Source: a virus. Taken from it: a stretch of DNA of 64,000 bases. Numbering within the stretch: the stretch's first letter is position 1; each line of letters opens with the position of its first letter. A program made the translations under genes and the position numbers. Location: positions 1 through 64,000 of the IMG/VR virus record IMGVR_UViG_3300020469_005214; one strand, given 5' to 3'. Positions 8,151 through 16,900 of this stretch are shown here, piece after piece. Below the pieces are notes generated by a model. The model saw only the letters and a program-made list of their open reading frames with translations. It did no database searches and was not told where the DNA came from.

Positions 8151-9302
8151 ATGAAAATTAAATTAAAAGAAAAAACTGAACACATCGAACTCGTCAAAGC
8201 AATGGGGTCTCGTGACAACGAAGCATCTCGTGAAGCAATGAGAGTATTCGCTAATCTTGTCGGTCCTCTTGCTAAGAAAGTACTTGATGAAACAAACGCA
8301 ATCGATGGTTTCTATGACACGCTTTCTGTTGGTGAGTATGAGCCTCGCACTATCCCCCTTGATGACTATCATAACATATCTAATGCAGATTATGTTCGTG
8401 TATCGTTCTCAAGCCGTCCAGGAGATCTTGCTTACAATCAACTTACTGGTGCAGACGACGTCGCTTTCAGCACTGCTTTCATTAGTTCCGCAATTGCGTA
8501 CTATAAGAAGTATCTAAAAGCTGGTCGTATCAACCACGCTGAGAATGGTATCCGCAAAATGATCAATGAAGTTCGCTTCAAGATGAAACGCCAAGGTATC
8601 CAGCCTATCCTAGATTCACTTGCAAATTCGACAACTAACGGTGGCAAACACCTTATCCGTTCGAATACAGCAGGTCAACTTGGTCTTGATGACTTCAATC
8701 GTCTTCAAACAATGGCTGCCCGTATCTTAAGCTCTGGTCTTGGTGATACACCAGCAGGCATCGACAATAGCACTCGTGCAGTCGATACTCTGGTAATGTC
8801 TCCTGAAATGGTGGAAGAGATTCGTGCAATTGCTTATCAGCCAATGAATACTCGCGGTGTACCTGACAGCAGTGAATCAACAGCAGTTGGTGCTCCTGAA
8901 AGCGTTCGTGAAGCAGTATATGCTGCTGGCGGTATTCCTTCCATCTACGGAACTGAAATTATCCAGCTTAACGAAATGGGTATTGGACAAGACTTCAATA
9001 CTATCTTCGATACTCTTGCTGGTTCTACAGTATACCCTGATGCTGGTTTGAAATTCGACGAAGGTAGCTCAACTACTGCGTTTGCTGGTTCGACTGAAGA
9101 GTTCGTTCTAGGTATCTCTCGCAAAGTTGACGTTAATGGCCTTCTCAAGGTTGAGATCGCAGACGGTGAAACTGGTGCAAACTTCAATGTTTCTCCTGAT
9201 GATCAGTTCGTTGCTCGTGAGGGCAAGACTGGTATGTTCGGTGAAGCTGAAGTTGGTTACCTTGCAGTAGAGCCTCGCAATCTGTTCGGTCTTATCGTCT
9301 AA
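8151..9302 (+). CDS. Major capsid protein
   Basis: 383 residues, the expected size for an HK97-fold capsid subunit. Seen: a helical N-terminus, a central region with helices and loops (TLVMSPEMVEEIRAIAYQ), and a C-terminal run GKTGMFGEAEVGYLAVEPR then LFGLIV, a pattern common at the end of phage capsid proteins where the last strand carries EPR. It is preceded by protease/scaffold and decoration genes and followed by a strong terminator. Arg codons are mostly CGT/CGC rather than the AGA that dominates the portal and tail genes, a sign of selection for heavy translation. The start has a weak GGAG upstream (about 8139). Confidence 0.85.
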   Translation: MKIKLKEKTEHIELVKAMGSRDNEASREAMRVFANLVGPLAKKVLDETNAIDGFYDTLSVGEYEPRTIPLDDYHNISNADYVRVSFSSRPGDLAYNQLTGADDVAFSTAFISSAIAYYKKYLKAGRINHAENGIRKMINEVRFKMKRQGIQPILDSLANSTTNGGKHLIRSNTAGQLGLDDFNRLQTMAARILSSGLGDTPAGIDNSTRAVDTLVMSPEMVEEIRAIAYQPMNTRGVPDSSESTAVGAPESVREAVYAAGGIPSIYGTEIIQLNEMGIGQDFNTIFDTLAGSTVYPDAGLKFDEGSSTTAFAGSTEEFVLGISRKVDVNGLLKVEIADGETGANFNVSPDDQFVAREGKTGMFGEAEVGYLAVEPRNLFGLIV

Positions 9303-9323
9303 TCGATATCCAATATATTTACA

Positions 9324-9352
9324 AAAGCCCGCTCTTAGGAGTGGGCTTTTTT
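9324..9352 (+). terminator. Rho-independent terminator after capsid gene
   Basis: The arms AAAGCCCGCTC and GAGTGGGCTTT pair over 11 positions (one G-T) around a TTAG loop and are followed by a T run. It closes the protease-decoration-capsid unit. Confidence 0.9.
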
Positions 9353-9432
9353 ATTGTCTATTCACAAGCAAGAGCGTCAATAAATTTCACAAAAGGGTGT
9401 TTTAACTGTAAAGAGGGGGTGAAAGGTAAATT

Positions 9433-9753
9433 ATGAAAATAAATGGAAGATTAGGAGATAGTGAGCTTAACAAAGCTCTAGGAAATACAACAAAAATTTT
9501 AGATTGCTCTGGAGCAGTAGATTATGCATGTAAGATTGCTAAAATGGACGTAGATTCATTATATAGGCATGGCATGGCTCAATATGGCATAAGACCCAAT
9601 AATCGTATCAAAGGTCGTCCAAGCTTCGAGAAGCGCTGTGTAGACGCCTTCAGAAAAGAAATAGGTCAAAAGATTACTGAGGTTGGACAAAGAAAAAAAC
9701 TGACCAAGAAAAAGCAAGCAGAATTAGAAAAAATCTTAGCTAAAGGTAAATAA
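9433..9753 (+). CDS. Unknown basic protein, head-tail region
   Basis: 106 residues, not assigned. The N-terminal half is small and helical with Cys at about 25 and 33; the C-terminal half is strongly basic (QRKKLTKKKQAELEKILAKGK). An excellent RBS (GAGGGGGTGAAAGG, about 9412-9425) precedes the ATG. It is the first gene after the capsid terminator and 8 nt ahead of the next gene. Its position suggests a small head-completion or DNA-contacting protein, but nothing in the sequence proves it. Confidence 0.6.
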   Translation: MKINGRLGDSELNKALGNTTKILDCSGAVDYACKIAKMDVDSLYRHGMAQYGIRPNNRIKGRPSFEKRCVDAFRKEIGQKITEVGQRKKLTKKKQAELEKILAKGK

Positions 9754-9761
9754 AAAGCTTT

Positions 9762-10235
9762 ATGGCAAAAATAACTTATGTACACGAGGCAAAGGGCTAT
9801 GAGATTGATTTAGACCTTTATGAGTTTGAAGTAGCAACAGACAAAGACTATAATAGCTACTGTGCAGAGTTTGGTTTAGAGACTGAAAAGATTATCGCAG
9901 AAGACAGTCAAGAAAAAATTGACGAGATTTACAGTAAATATAAAGACACTGTAAATATGAGTTACAGCGAGTTAAAAAGATGGTCAGAGAGTCCATGTAG
10001 TAAAATCGCTAGTTTATCTCGTGCACCGATTGAAAGAAATTTAAGATTGCTATCTAAGAAGAAAAGTGAGTGGACAATGAGTGATGTTAAATCTGCTAAC
10101 AGAACAATAAGTTTTGTATCTAGAATGAAAGGTATGGAACAAGGAAAGAAAAAGAAAATTAAAGAAGGTGGGCGAGAAATTGTTTGTCCTTCTAAAAGAG
10201 ATGTTAGCTTAATGAACTGGGCTTTTAAGCCTTAA
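9762..10235 (+). CDS. Unknown protein, head-tail region
   Basis: 157 residues, not recognised. The first half is acidic with Tyr (VHEAKGYEIDLDLYEFE). The second half is basic and helical, with a run GKKKKIKEGG and the ending PSKRDVSLMNWAFKP. The closing NWAFKP type of ending is familiar from small phage proteins but does not indicate a function. It follows the 106-residue gene by 8 nt and probably shares its message. The lower-scoring internal ATGs leave the first Met as the best start. Confidence 0.6.
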   Translation: MAKITYVHEAKGYEIDLDLYEFEVATDKDYNSYCAEFGLETEKIIAEDSQEKIDEIYSKYKDTVNMSYSELKRWSESPCSKIASLSRAPIERNLRLLSKKKSEWTMSDVKSANRTISFVSRMKGMEQGKKKKIKEGGREIVCPSKRDVSLMNWAFKP

Positions 10236-10289
10236 ATTGAAAACATTAAACAACTAATAGTGAGAAGCTTCTCCATGTTTGCCTTTTTG

Positions 10290-10302
10290 TGTAATAATAA
10301 TC
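10290..10302 (+). promoter_or_regulatory. Late-promoter-like motif
   Basis: TGTAATAATAATC directly abuts the ATG at 10303; the first T is 13 nt upstream. No Shine-Dalgarno is present. It helps decide the start of the next gene. Confidence 0.55.
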
Positions 10303-10758
10303 ATGGCAGAACTTCAACCAATTTCAGGCGTAGCCTACGAAATACATCAAGAACTGGACGAACCAACTACTCCCACAACTGGTAGTATTTTTTATTGGTT
10401 AGAATCGAACGTCGGAAAGTTAAATAATAAAATTTCAACATTCTATTGTTACGAGTCTGGTGATTATTCTCCGCAACTTGGAGAAGATGAAAAAGGTATA
10501 TTGAAGGCTTTATATTATTCGTTTTATTATAAAAGCAAAGCTAGGAACGCTTTAGCGACTACCAGCAGTAATAATATTTTGTCTCTAAGAGACGATCAAT
10601 CTTCTGTTACGTTTGTCCAGCCCAAACAGGTAGCAAAAGCCTATAGTGATTTAGCTAAAGAATCGGAAATAGAAGCAGATGGTTTAGCAAATTCTTGGAA
10701 ACATAATAGGAGTGGACCAAGAGATCCAAAAACGAGCTGGACTGGACACTGGCAATAA
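10303..10758 (+). CDS. Probable head-tail connector protein
   Basis: 151 residues starting MAELQPISG. An upstream in-frame TTG at 10279 would add eight residues (MPFCVIII), but these are encoded by the TGTAATAATAATC motif, so the ATG at 10303 is the better start. The protein has an N-terminal mixed region and a helical middle (KGILKALYYSFYYKSKARNAL), then a polar tail ending TSWTGHWQ. It lies third after the capsid gene and overlaps the next gene as TAATG. Size and place fit the small adaptor/connector proteins between portal and tail; no sequence family is certain. Confidence 0.6.
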   Translation: MAELQPISGVAYEIHQELDEPTTPTTGSIFYWLESNVGKLNNKISTFYCYESGDYSPQLGEDEKGILKALYYSFYYKSKARNALATTSSNNILSLRDDQSSVTFVQPKQVAKAYSDLAKESEIEADGLANSWKHNRSGPRDPKTSWTGHWQ

Positions 10759-11213
10759 TGGGCTATTTAACAGAACAGCAAGAATTATCAGTAAATGAAG
10801 CGTTTTCGAAGCTTCATTATGAATTCGCCACAAGGAATCCCTTTTATGCAATTTCTGAGGGCACTAAAACAGTAGTCACTCATAAACCAGATCATAATGC
10901 TTTTTATCAAAACTCTCCCACTAACAGTGTAGTTACTACTACAAAACAGAGTGGGTTATTTTATGCTAGAACATCTTTCCTTAATGGAACTGAAAACTTT
11001 TATAAACTAAATTTTGGAGGCAACTCAGAGCCGTTGCCAGAAACCTCACAAACAATATTGAAAGTTATTACAGATTCGACAGGAAACTCGCTATTAGAAA
11101 ATGCAGATAGGATAGAGTGGGATGGAAATCATTATCGCCGTAGATCAGAATCTTCAAAACATGGTCTATTAAAAGACAGTTTTTATAGATTCTACTTCGA
11201 AGAGATAAGATAA
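10758..11213 (+). CDS. Unknown head-tail junction protein
   Basis: 151 residues, not recognised. The start codon overlaps the stop of the previous gene (TAATG), which indicates coupled translation and probably a joint function. The protein is polar and mixed alpha/beta, with NSVVTTTKQSGLFYART and FYKLNFGGNSE segments and a basic C-terminus (HYRRRSESSKHG). Similar-sized proteins at this place in siphoviruses include head-closure and stopper proteins. That role is inferred from gene order only. Confidence 0.55.
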   Translation: MGYLTEQQELSVNEAFSKLHYEFATRNPFYAISEGTKTVVTHKPDHNAFYQNSPTNSVVTTTKQSGLFYARTSFLNGTENFYKLNFGGNSEPLPETSQTILKVITDSTGNSLLENADRIEWDGNHYRRRSESSKHGLLKDSFYRFYFEEIR

Positions 11214-11239
11214 CAAAGTTCTCCAGATACACGGTTTTG

Positions 11240-11252
11240 TGTAATAATATCT
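11240..11252 (+). promoter_or_regulatory. Late-promoter-like motif
   Basis: TGTAATAATATCT abuts the ATG at 11253, with the first T 13 nt upstream and no Shine-Dalgarno. It is one of the two clearest copies of the motif. Confidence 0.55.
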
Positions 11253-11828
11253 ATGCCGATTTTTAAAAGAAGAATAGACGCTAAGATTCAGAAGGGTTTG
11301 GCGGGTCAAAAAGCTAAAAACTTTATGAGGCGCAAGGCTGAGAGAAGGGTAAATACTGCCAAAGAACAGCTAGATAATGACATTGATTCTGATTTTGTAT
11401 CTAAAAAAATTGAAGGAGATCCAGAAACTATTGGTTATTTTGGTTTTCAGGCAGGAGATTTACCAGTAGAAGAATTAAAGCGAGTTATGGACAATAGGAT
11501 TGGAATGGGTTCTAATAGCAGCGTAAGAACTAGAAAGACCGCATCTGCGAGGCAAGCCACATATACATTTCAAGTAAAATTTCCCACTTCTAAAGATATT
11601 TATTCAGAATTTGTTTTAAATCTTCCTTGGGTATCAAAAACTTGGGTTGAAGCAGTTGAGAGAGGATTGGGTAACTTAGAAAAAAGATTTTCTTTTAGAC
11701 CAGGCAAAGGTCGTTCACAATTCGGTGTTCAGCTCAAAGGAGATGTTCCAAATGCAATCACACCATTGAAAGACGAGGGATATATTGAAAGAATTAGAAG
11801 GTATTTCTCGGAAAATTTATCAAACTAA
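11253..11828 (+). CDS. Probable tail-completion (HK97 gp10-like) protein
   Basis: 191 residues. It begins with a strongly basic helical region (FKRRIDAKIQKGLAGQKAKNFMRRKAERRV), followed by a beta-rich middle (ATYTFQVKFPTSK) and a C-terminal basic segment. The general plan resembles HK97 gp10-type tail-completion or minor tail proteins, which act between connector and tail tube. It lies just before the gene for a 283-residue protein and two genes before the tail-tube gene. The assignment is tentative and rests on position and composition. Confidence 0.5.
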   Translation: MPIFKRRIDAKIQKGLAGQKAKNFMRRKAERRVNTAKEQLDNDIDSDFVSKKIEGDPETIGYFGFQAGDLPVEELKRVMDNRIGMGSNSSVRTRKTASARQATYTFQVKFPTSKDIYSEFVLNLPWVSKTWVEAVERGLGNLEKRFSFRPGKGRSQFGVQLKGDVPNAITPLKDEGYIERIRRYFSENLSN

Positions 11829-11834
11829 TTAATT

Positions 11835-12686
11835 ATGAATCCACAATTTAAACATAAATTAGGTTCAAGCCTAGCCTTCTTTTTAGAACACAAGGTTCTT
11901 AACAAAGGTCAAGCTTATACAAATGTAAGCGGTGATCTTTATGATTCTGATCAAATACCCTTTAATGGATTTACTTTTTCATCTAGTTCTGACGCCCAAT
12001 GGGTTTATGATTCATCTGTTTCGGGAGCGATTATTCCTAATGGGATCAATCATACAGAGGTAATATCAGGTGAGACAGTTAATACCTTTACTAACAGAGC
12101 TAGTGGAGTCAATTTAAACTTTCTCAATGGAGGAGCATATCATTCTGGACTTTCTTCACCATCAGCAGCTTATGCAAAAAAAGATTTAAACTTTTATTTC
12201 AGAAACGAAAAAGATGTAGAGTTATTTATGGAAAAATCTTTTAACTCTGAAGACCCTATCGATCCAATTACAGGATCAAATGATCTGAAGATTAATGCCC
12301 CTTGTGTTATCTTAAGTTATAAAGACAGCAAAAATAATCCGTTTGCTTTGGGCGGAATGGACGAAAATGAGTCAAATTATCAAGCCGTTGTAATTTCAGA
12401 TGACCCTTATCTGATGGATGGAGCATTAAGCATTTTTGAAGACTTATCTCAAACTTGCTTCCCAATCATAGATTTTGAAGACATACCTTTCAATATTTAC
12501 GGAGATTTGAAAAATGGTGAATTTAATTACACTGGTTTGTCTTCAAAATACTCAGATCCAATACAAAAAGCAAACGTAGATAGAGTTATATCTAATACTA
12601 CATCAATTTCATCTAAAGGTGCGGATAACTTTTATTTAGGTTATGCAGAATTTAGATTGTTATCTTACAGATTTCCAAGACTTTAA
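11835..12686 (+). CDS. Unknown tail protein (possible tail terminator region)
   Basis: 283 residues, not recognised. Ser/Asn/Gly-rich and beta-rich, with an N-terminal helix (KHKLGSSLAFFLEHKVLN) followed by many short strands and turns (NGFTFSSSSDAQW, NGINHTEVISGETV). It begins 6 nt after the preceding gene, so it is probably translated from the same message. It precedes the tail-tube gene, where phages commonly place a tail terminator or a second tail-tube-like protein. I find no motif to choose between these. Confidence 0.55.
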   Translation: MNPQFKHKLGSSLAFFLEHKVLNKGQAYTNVSGDLYDSDQIPFNGFTFSSSSDAQWVYDSSVSGAIIPNGINHTEVISGETVNTFTNRASGVNLNFLNGGAYHSGLSSPSAAYAKKDLNFYFRNEKDVELFMEKSFNSEDPIDPITGSNDLKINAPCVILSYKDSKNNPFALGGMDENESNYQAVVISDDPYLMDGALSIFEDLSQTCFPIIDFEDIPFNIYGDLKNGEFNYTGLSSKYSDPIQKANVDRVISNTTSISSKGADNFYLGYAEFRLLSYRFPRL

Positions 12687-12708
12687 TTTCTCATTTAATA
12701 AAAAAATT

Positions 12709-12720
12709 TGTAATATAAAA
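12709..12720 (+). promoter_or_regulatory. Late-promoter-like motif
   Basis: TGTAATATAAAA, 38 nt before the tail-tube ATG at 12747. The distance is longer than in the leaderless-like cases, and the leader has no clear Shine-Dalgarno. Confidence 0.35.
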
Positions 12721-12746
12721 TACAACCCTCAAACATTTTTTAAATT

Positions 12747-13817
12747 ATGGCAAGAACACAAGTAAAATACGGATCAGCTGGACTTTTTGTTGGTCCCACT
12801 CCTTCAACAGGCTCTCATGCCGCTGGCTTAACGCAATTACACCGTGTCCAATCTATCAGTGACACTTTTGACCTCCCTTTGGAGGATGTTAATCAATTTG
12901 GTACCACGGCTGCTGTAGACAGAGTGGTAAACACGTCTCCTACTCCAACAATGGAGTTTACATATTTTGCATCTGATGGGCATAACGAAAAAGCCTTGGG
13001 AATACCTACCGATGGCGCTACATCTATTGTCAGTACGCTTTTGGACGGAAGCGAAGATGACAAGAATTATTTCTCACTATTTACAAGACAAGGAACAGAT
13101 GCCGCTGGAACTACTGTTACTGATGAAGATTTTGTTGTGGGTATCGGTAATGGATTCATTTCTTCTTATGCTGTTTCTGCAGCAGTTGGAGGTTTCATGG
13201 AAGCGAGTGTTTCTGTAGAAGGATCAAACTATCAAGTTACAGCAGCTAATGGTACTCCTTTAGTCCCTGCAGTTAATCCATCTGATGGAACTCCTAGTAC
13301 TGAAACTTATACAATGCCTGTTCCATCCACTGGAACTAGCGCAATGCCAACAGTTATCAAAAAAGGTGATGTAACATTTGCTGGACTTCCAAGCACTTTG
13401 TTGGGTGTAGATCTTAGTGAAGCGAGTGTTCAATCATTCTCAGTTTCTGTTGATTTACCTCGTGAAGCACTGGAAAAACTTGGTACTGACTTCGTATTTT
13501 CTCGTCCACTTCAAACTCCTATTACTGCAACCGTATCTTTGGATTTCGCAGTAACCGATCTAGTTACTGGTAGCCTTGCGAATCTTTTCACTAGCTGTCA
13601 AGCAACTGATTTTGATTTTGAAATTCATGCAAACCCATGTGTAGGTTCAACAAAATCACACACATTTGCGGTTATAGTTAAAAAAGCATTCTTTGAAAGT
13701 CAAAATACTTCTATAGATATTGGTTCTGACAGAAACGGCTCAGTAAGTTTCTCAGTTCCAATTGGAGCAGCTAATGATACTGATAGAGGTATTTTTATAA
13801 GCGGAAGTGCTTCTTAA
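12747..13817 (+). CDS. Major tail tube protein
   Basis: 356 residues, Ser/Thr/Gly/Val-rich and beta-dominated, with typical tube features: an N-terminal strand with YGSAGLFVGPTP, a loop and linker region (PADGTPSTET type, about 180-200), and a second half with SFSVSVDLPREALEKLGTDF followed by PITATVSLDFAVTDLV. The pattern of long strands separated by an LG turn recurs in two later genes (21578 and 22438), which look like distal paralogues. It lies directly ahead of the tape measure gene and is followed by a strong terminator, as expected for an abundant tail protein. Codon usage leans to CGT for Arg. Confidence 0.75.
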   Translation: MARTQVKYGSAGLFVGPTPSTGSHAAGLTQLHRVQSISDTFDLPLEDVNQFGTTAAVDRVVNTSPTPTMEFTYFASDGHNEKALGIPTDGATSIVSTLLDGSEDDKNYFSLFTRQGTDAAGTTVTDEDFVVGIGNGFISSYAVSAAVGGFMEASVSVEGSNYQVTAANGTPLVPAVNPSDGTPSTETYTMPVPSTGTSAMPTVIKKGDVTFAGLPSTLLGVDLSEASVQSFSVSVDLPREALEKLGTDFVFSRPLQTPITATVSLDFAVTDLVTGSLANLFTSCQATDFDFEIHANPCVGSTKSHTFAVIVKKAFFESQNTSIDIGSDRNGSVSFSVPIGAANDTDRGIFISGSAS

Positions 13818-13846
13818 TAATTAAAATCTTAGTAAAATATATTATT

Positions 13847-13877
13847 AAATCCCACTGGAAACGGTGGGATTTTTTTT
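13847..13877 (+). terminator. Rho-independent terminator after tail tube gene
   Basis: AAATCCCACTG and CGGTGGGATTT pair across a GAAA tetraloop, with one T-G pair, followed by seven T residues. It separates the tube gene from the tape measure. Confidence 0.92.
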
Positions 13878-13896
13878 CACTTTGTTTTGTATTTGA

Positions 13897-13908
13897 TGTA
13901 ATAATATC
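13897..13908 (+). promoter_or_regulatory. Late-promoter-like motif ahead of tape measure
   Basis: TGTAATAATATC, 19 nt before the ATG at 13916. It lies after the terminator, so a fresh start of transcription is needed here. A weak ATAGG RBS lies between. Confidence 0.5.
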
Positions 13909-13915
13909 ATAGGTT

Positions 13916-16900
13916 ATGGCTCAAAGCGACTTAGATATTATAGTAGGAGCAGATACGCGGAATTTGAATAAAAAGGTCGATTCTGCTGTCCGCAGGATTG
14001 AACGTAGAGGCGTTAATTTAGACACTAAAAAAGGTCAGTTAGCCTTGGGTCGTATTACTGGGAAGGCTGATGAGTTTACTAAGTCTCTAGAAGCTTCTAA
14101 TGCCCGTGTTATTGCGTTCGGAGCCTCTGTTGCAGTTATTGAAGGGGTAAGAAGGTCTTTCACAAAATTAGTAACTACAATCGTAGAGGTTGAACAACAA
14201 CTTACTTCTATTAATAGTATTTTAGGTCAATCCAATAATACAATAAATCAGTTTGGAAGTAGCCTGTTTGATGTTGCAAAACAAACTGGACAGTCTTTTC
14301 AACAAGTAGCCCAAACTGCTCAAGAATTTGCCCGTCAAGGTTTGTCAGTGGAGCAAACATTGCAACGTACTAGTGATGCCTTAATTCTTACTCGATTAAC
14401 AACTTTAAAAACTGACGAAGCAGTTGCTGCACTTACGGCGACTATTAATGGTTTCCAAAGGGAAGCCCTAACATCTACTGAAGTTATTAATAAGCTTCGT
14501 GCTGTTGAAACATCTTTTGCTGTTTCTTCAGATGATTTGGCTAGTGCTTTGGCTCGTTCTGCTTCTGTGGCTCAAGGTGCTGGTGTTTCTTTTGATGAAC
14601 TCTTGGGTGTTATAACGGCTATCAAGCAGAGAACTGGTCTTGGTGGAGCAACTATAGGTCAAGGTCTAAAAACTGTTTTTACTAGATTAAATTTACCAAC
14701 TCGTGTTGCCGAATTAAAAAACTTAAATGTTGAAATTGATGAAAACGCAAATGGATTTGAAAAGTTACGTCAAGTAGCGATTGCTTACAAGGCAGCGCAA
14801 AATGCTAATAACCAAGGCTTGGCTACTCAAATTGGAGTTGTAGCTGCTGGTCAGTTTCAAATTTCCAAGTTATCTGCCGCATTCGACGATTTGGCTAATT
14901 CATACAGTATATCTGATGCTGCAGCAGAAAGAGCAACCCTAGCTACTAATGAAGCTAATAAAGCAAATGAACAATATAATGACACTATTGCAGGAGTTAG
15001 CAAACAAATTAGTGCTAATATTGGAGCAATTTTCAATAGTGTTGGACAAAAAGGAACTTCTGATGCGATTAAAAATCTTGTTACAAATATCAACTCCATT
15101 TTAGAGGCTTTTCAAGGAAATAAGGTCTCTGGAAGTAGTGCGTTCGTTAGTATTTTAAATGATGCTATTATAGGGGCCAAAAATTTCGGATTTTTACGTG
15201 ATGCCGCAGAAGGCTTCGCAAAAGTTTTAACTGGGCCTGGACTTGTTGCTGCTGCTGCTGTTATTAAAAATCTGTTTGCTAACACATTGGCTCAGGGTGG
15301 TAAGTCTTTACTTTCATTAACTGGAGTTGATAAGCGTCAAAAAAATAGAGAACAGAATCAGACTGCTGTTTTAAGTCTTTTAAGACAAGGTACTGCTGAA
15401 GAACAGAAGCAGTTTGCTTTGGCTACTGCGCAAGAAGCAAAAGAAAAAATTATTCTTACAATTTTGCAAAGACAGCTTGCTGTTCAACAAGCTCAAGAGT
15501 TACAAGAAATTAGAACAGCAGATGCCATAAGAAGAAAGGGATTGGTTATATCATCTACTGATGCTGGAGTTATTAGTACAAGGCGTTCAATGGGTGCTGT
15601 ACTTAAAGGACGTGGAGTAGCTGCTAGAGCAGAGGGATCAATACCAGATGCAATTATTAGAGAACAAAATGCTATTGATAGAAATGTAGGAGGAGCAACA
15701 TCTAAAGCAAGAGTCCAAGTTATTGACAAATTTAATTATGGAGGAGGTAAAAGGGGTCCAGCAGTTGTTAATAGTGATGAGCTTATTATACCTACCAAAT
15801 CTGGAGACATTGTCCTAAATAAGGACATGATGAATAAAAAAGGATCTAATTTCGCTGCAGGAAGTGCGAGGGAAATAAGAATAAAAGGTAAACTAGAAGC
15901 TGGACAAGCATTAAGCAACAAAGATAAAGAATGGCTTAGAGCAAATGCTGGTAACAATCCAGCAGGAGCATCTAATAGATTTCAAAATAAAATTTTACCT
16001 GCTACTGCTAGTGCTATTATCAGAGGTGGAGGCTCAAATATTTATGCTGATAATACTATTGGAGCTGTTAGAACGGCTAGATTTCAAGAAAGGAATCAAG
16101 CTAGAAATCCCGTAGGCAGACCAACTAACAGGGAATCTATCAGAAGAAGACTAATAAGTAGAGGAGCTTCAGGACAGTTTGAAGCCCTTAGAAGTTCAAG
16201 TAACCCAGAGACAAGATTTGAAGGTATGCGGGTTGGAGGATTCGCAGGATTTGCAAGGAGACAAGATAGTCTTGATAGAGCCGATGCTTTAAACCAACAA
16301 GCTAGAGATATGAGGGTGCAACAAGCTAGAGATCAAAAAGCACAACAAATACGAGCGGAAAGAAGAGCACGACAACAAACAGCATTCCAAGAACAAGAAA
16401 TCTTCGATTCAGACCAAAGAGCAAGGTTTAGAGGTGATTTAGATATAGACCAGAACACTAGGTTCTCAAAAAGAGAAAAAGCGATATTCCAAGATCAAGC
16501 TTTTGACACAGAAATGGATCGAGAGCTAAATAGAAGAGGCATCAAAGCAGGAAGTGAGAATGCTAAAAAATTTGCAAACACTCCAGAAGGCAAAAAACTG
16601 TCACAAAATGTTAAAGAACGAGTTCGGACTACTGTCTCTAATAGATTTTTCGAAATAGACTCACAGGTAGCTGATCAGCAAGTTAAAGGAGCTCAATTAG
16701 CAATAGATAAGCAGGCACGTAGTGGAAAATTAGGAAAATTAGGTATACCAAGTTTTAGAGGCCTAGAGAAACAGTTTGCGCAAGACAAAACGCTGACTCC
16801 TCTGGCGAAACAAAGATTGCAATCGGATATTCAGAACAGGAGATTACAAAGAAATGAATCTCTATCCCAAAAGGGGTTTATAGGCAGTTTTGCTTTGAGT

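Noticed and set aside
10279-10302. TTG start at 10279 for the connector-like gene.
   Set aside because: The extra eight codons are encoded by the TGTAATAATAATC motif, and the ATG at 10303 has the same 13-nt spacing as other starts.
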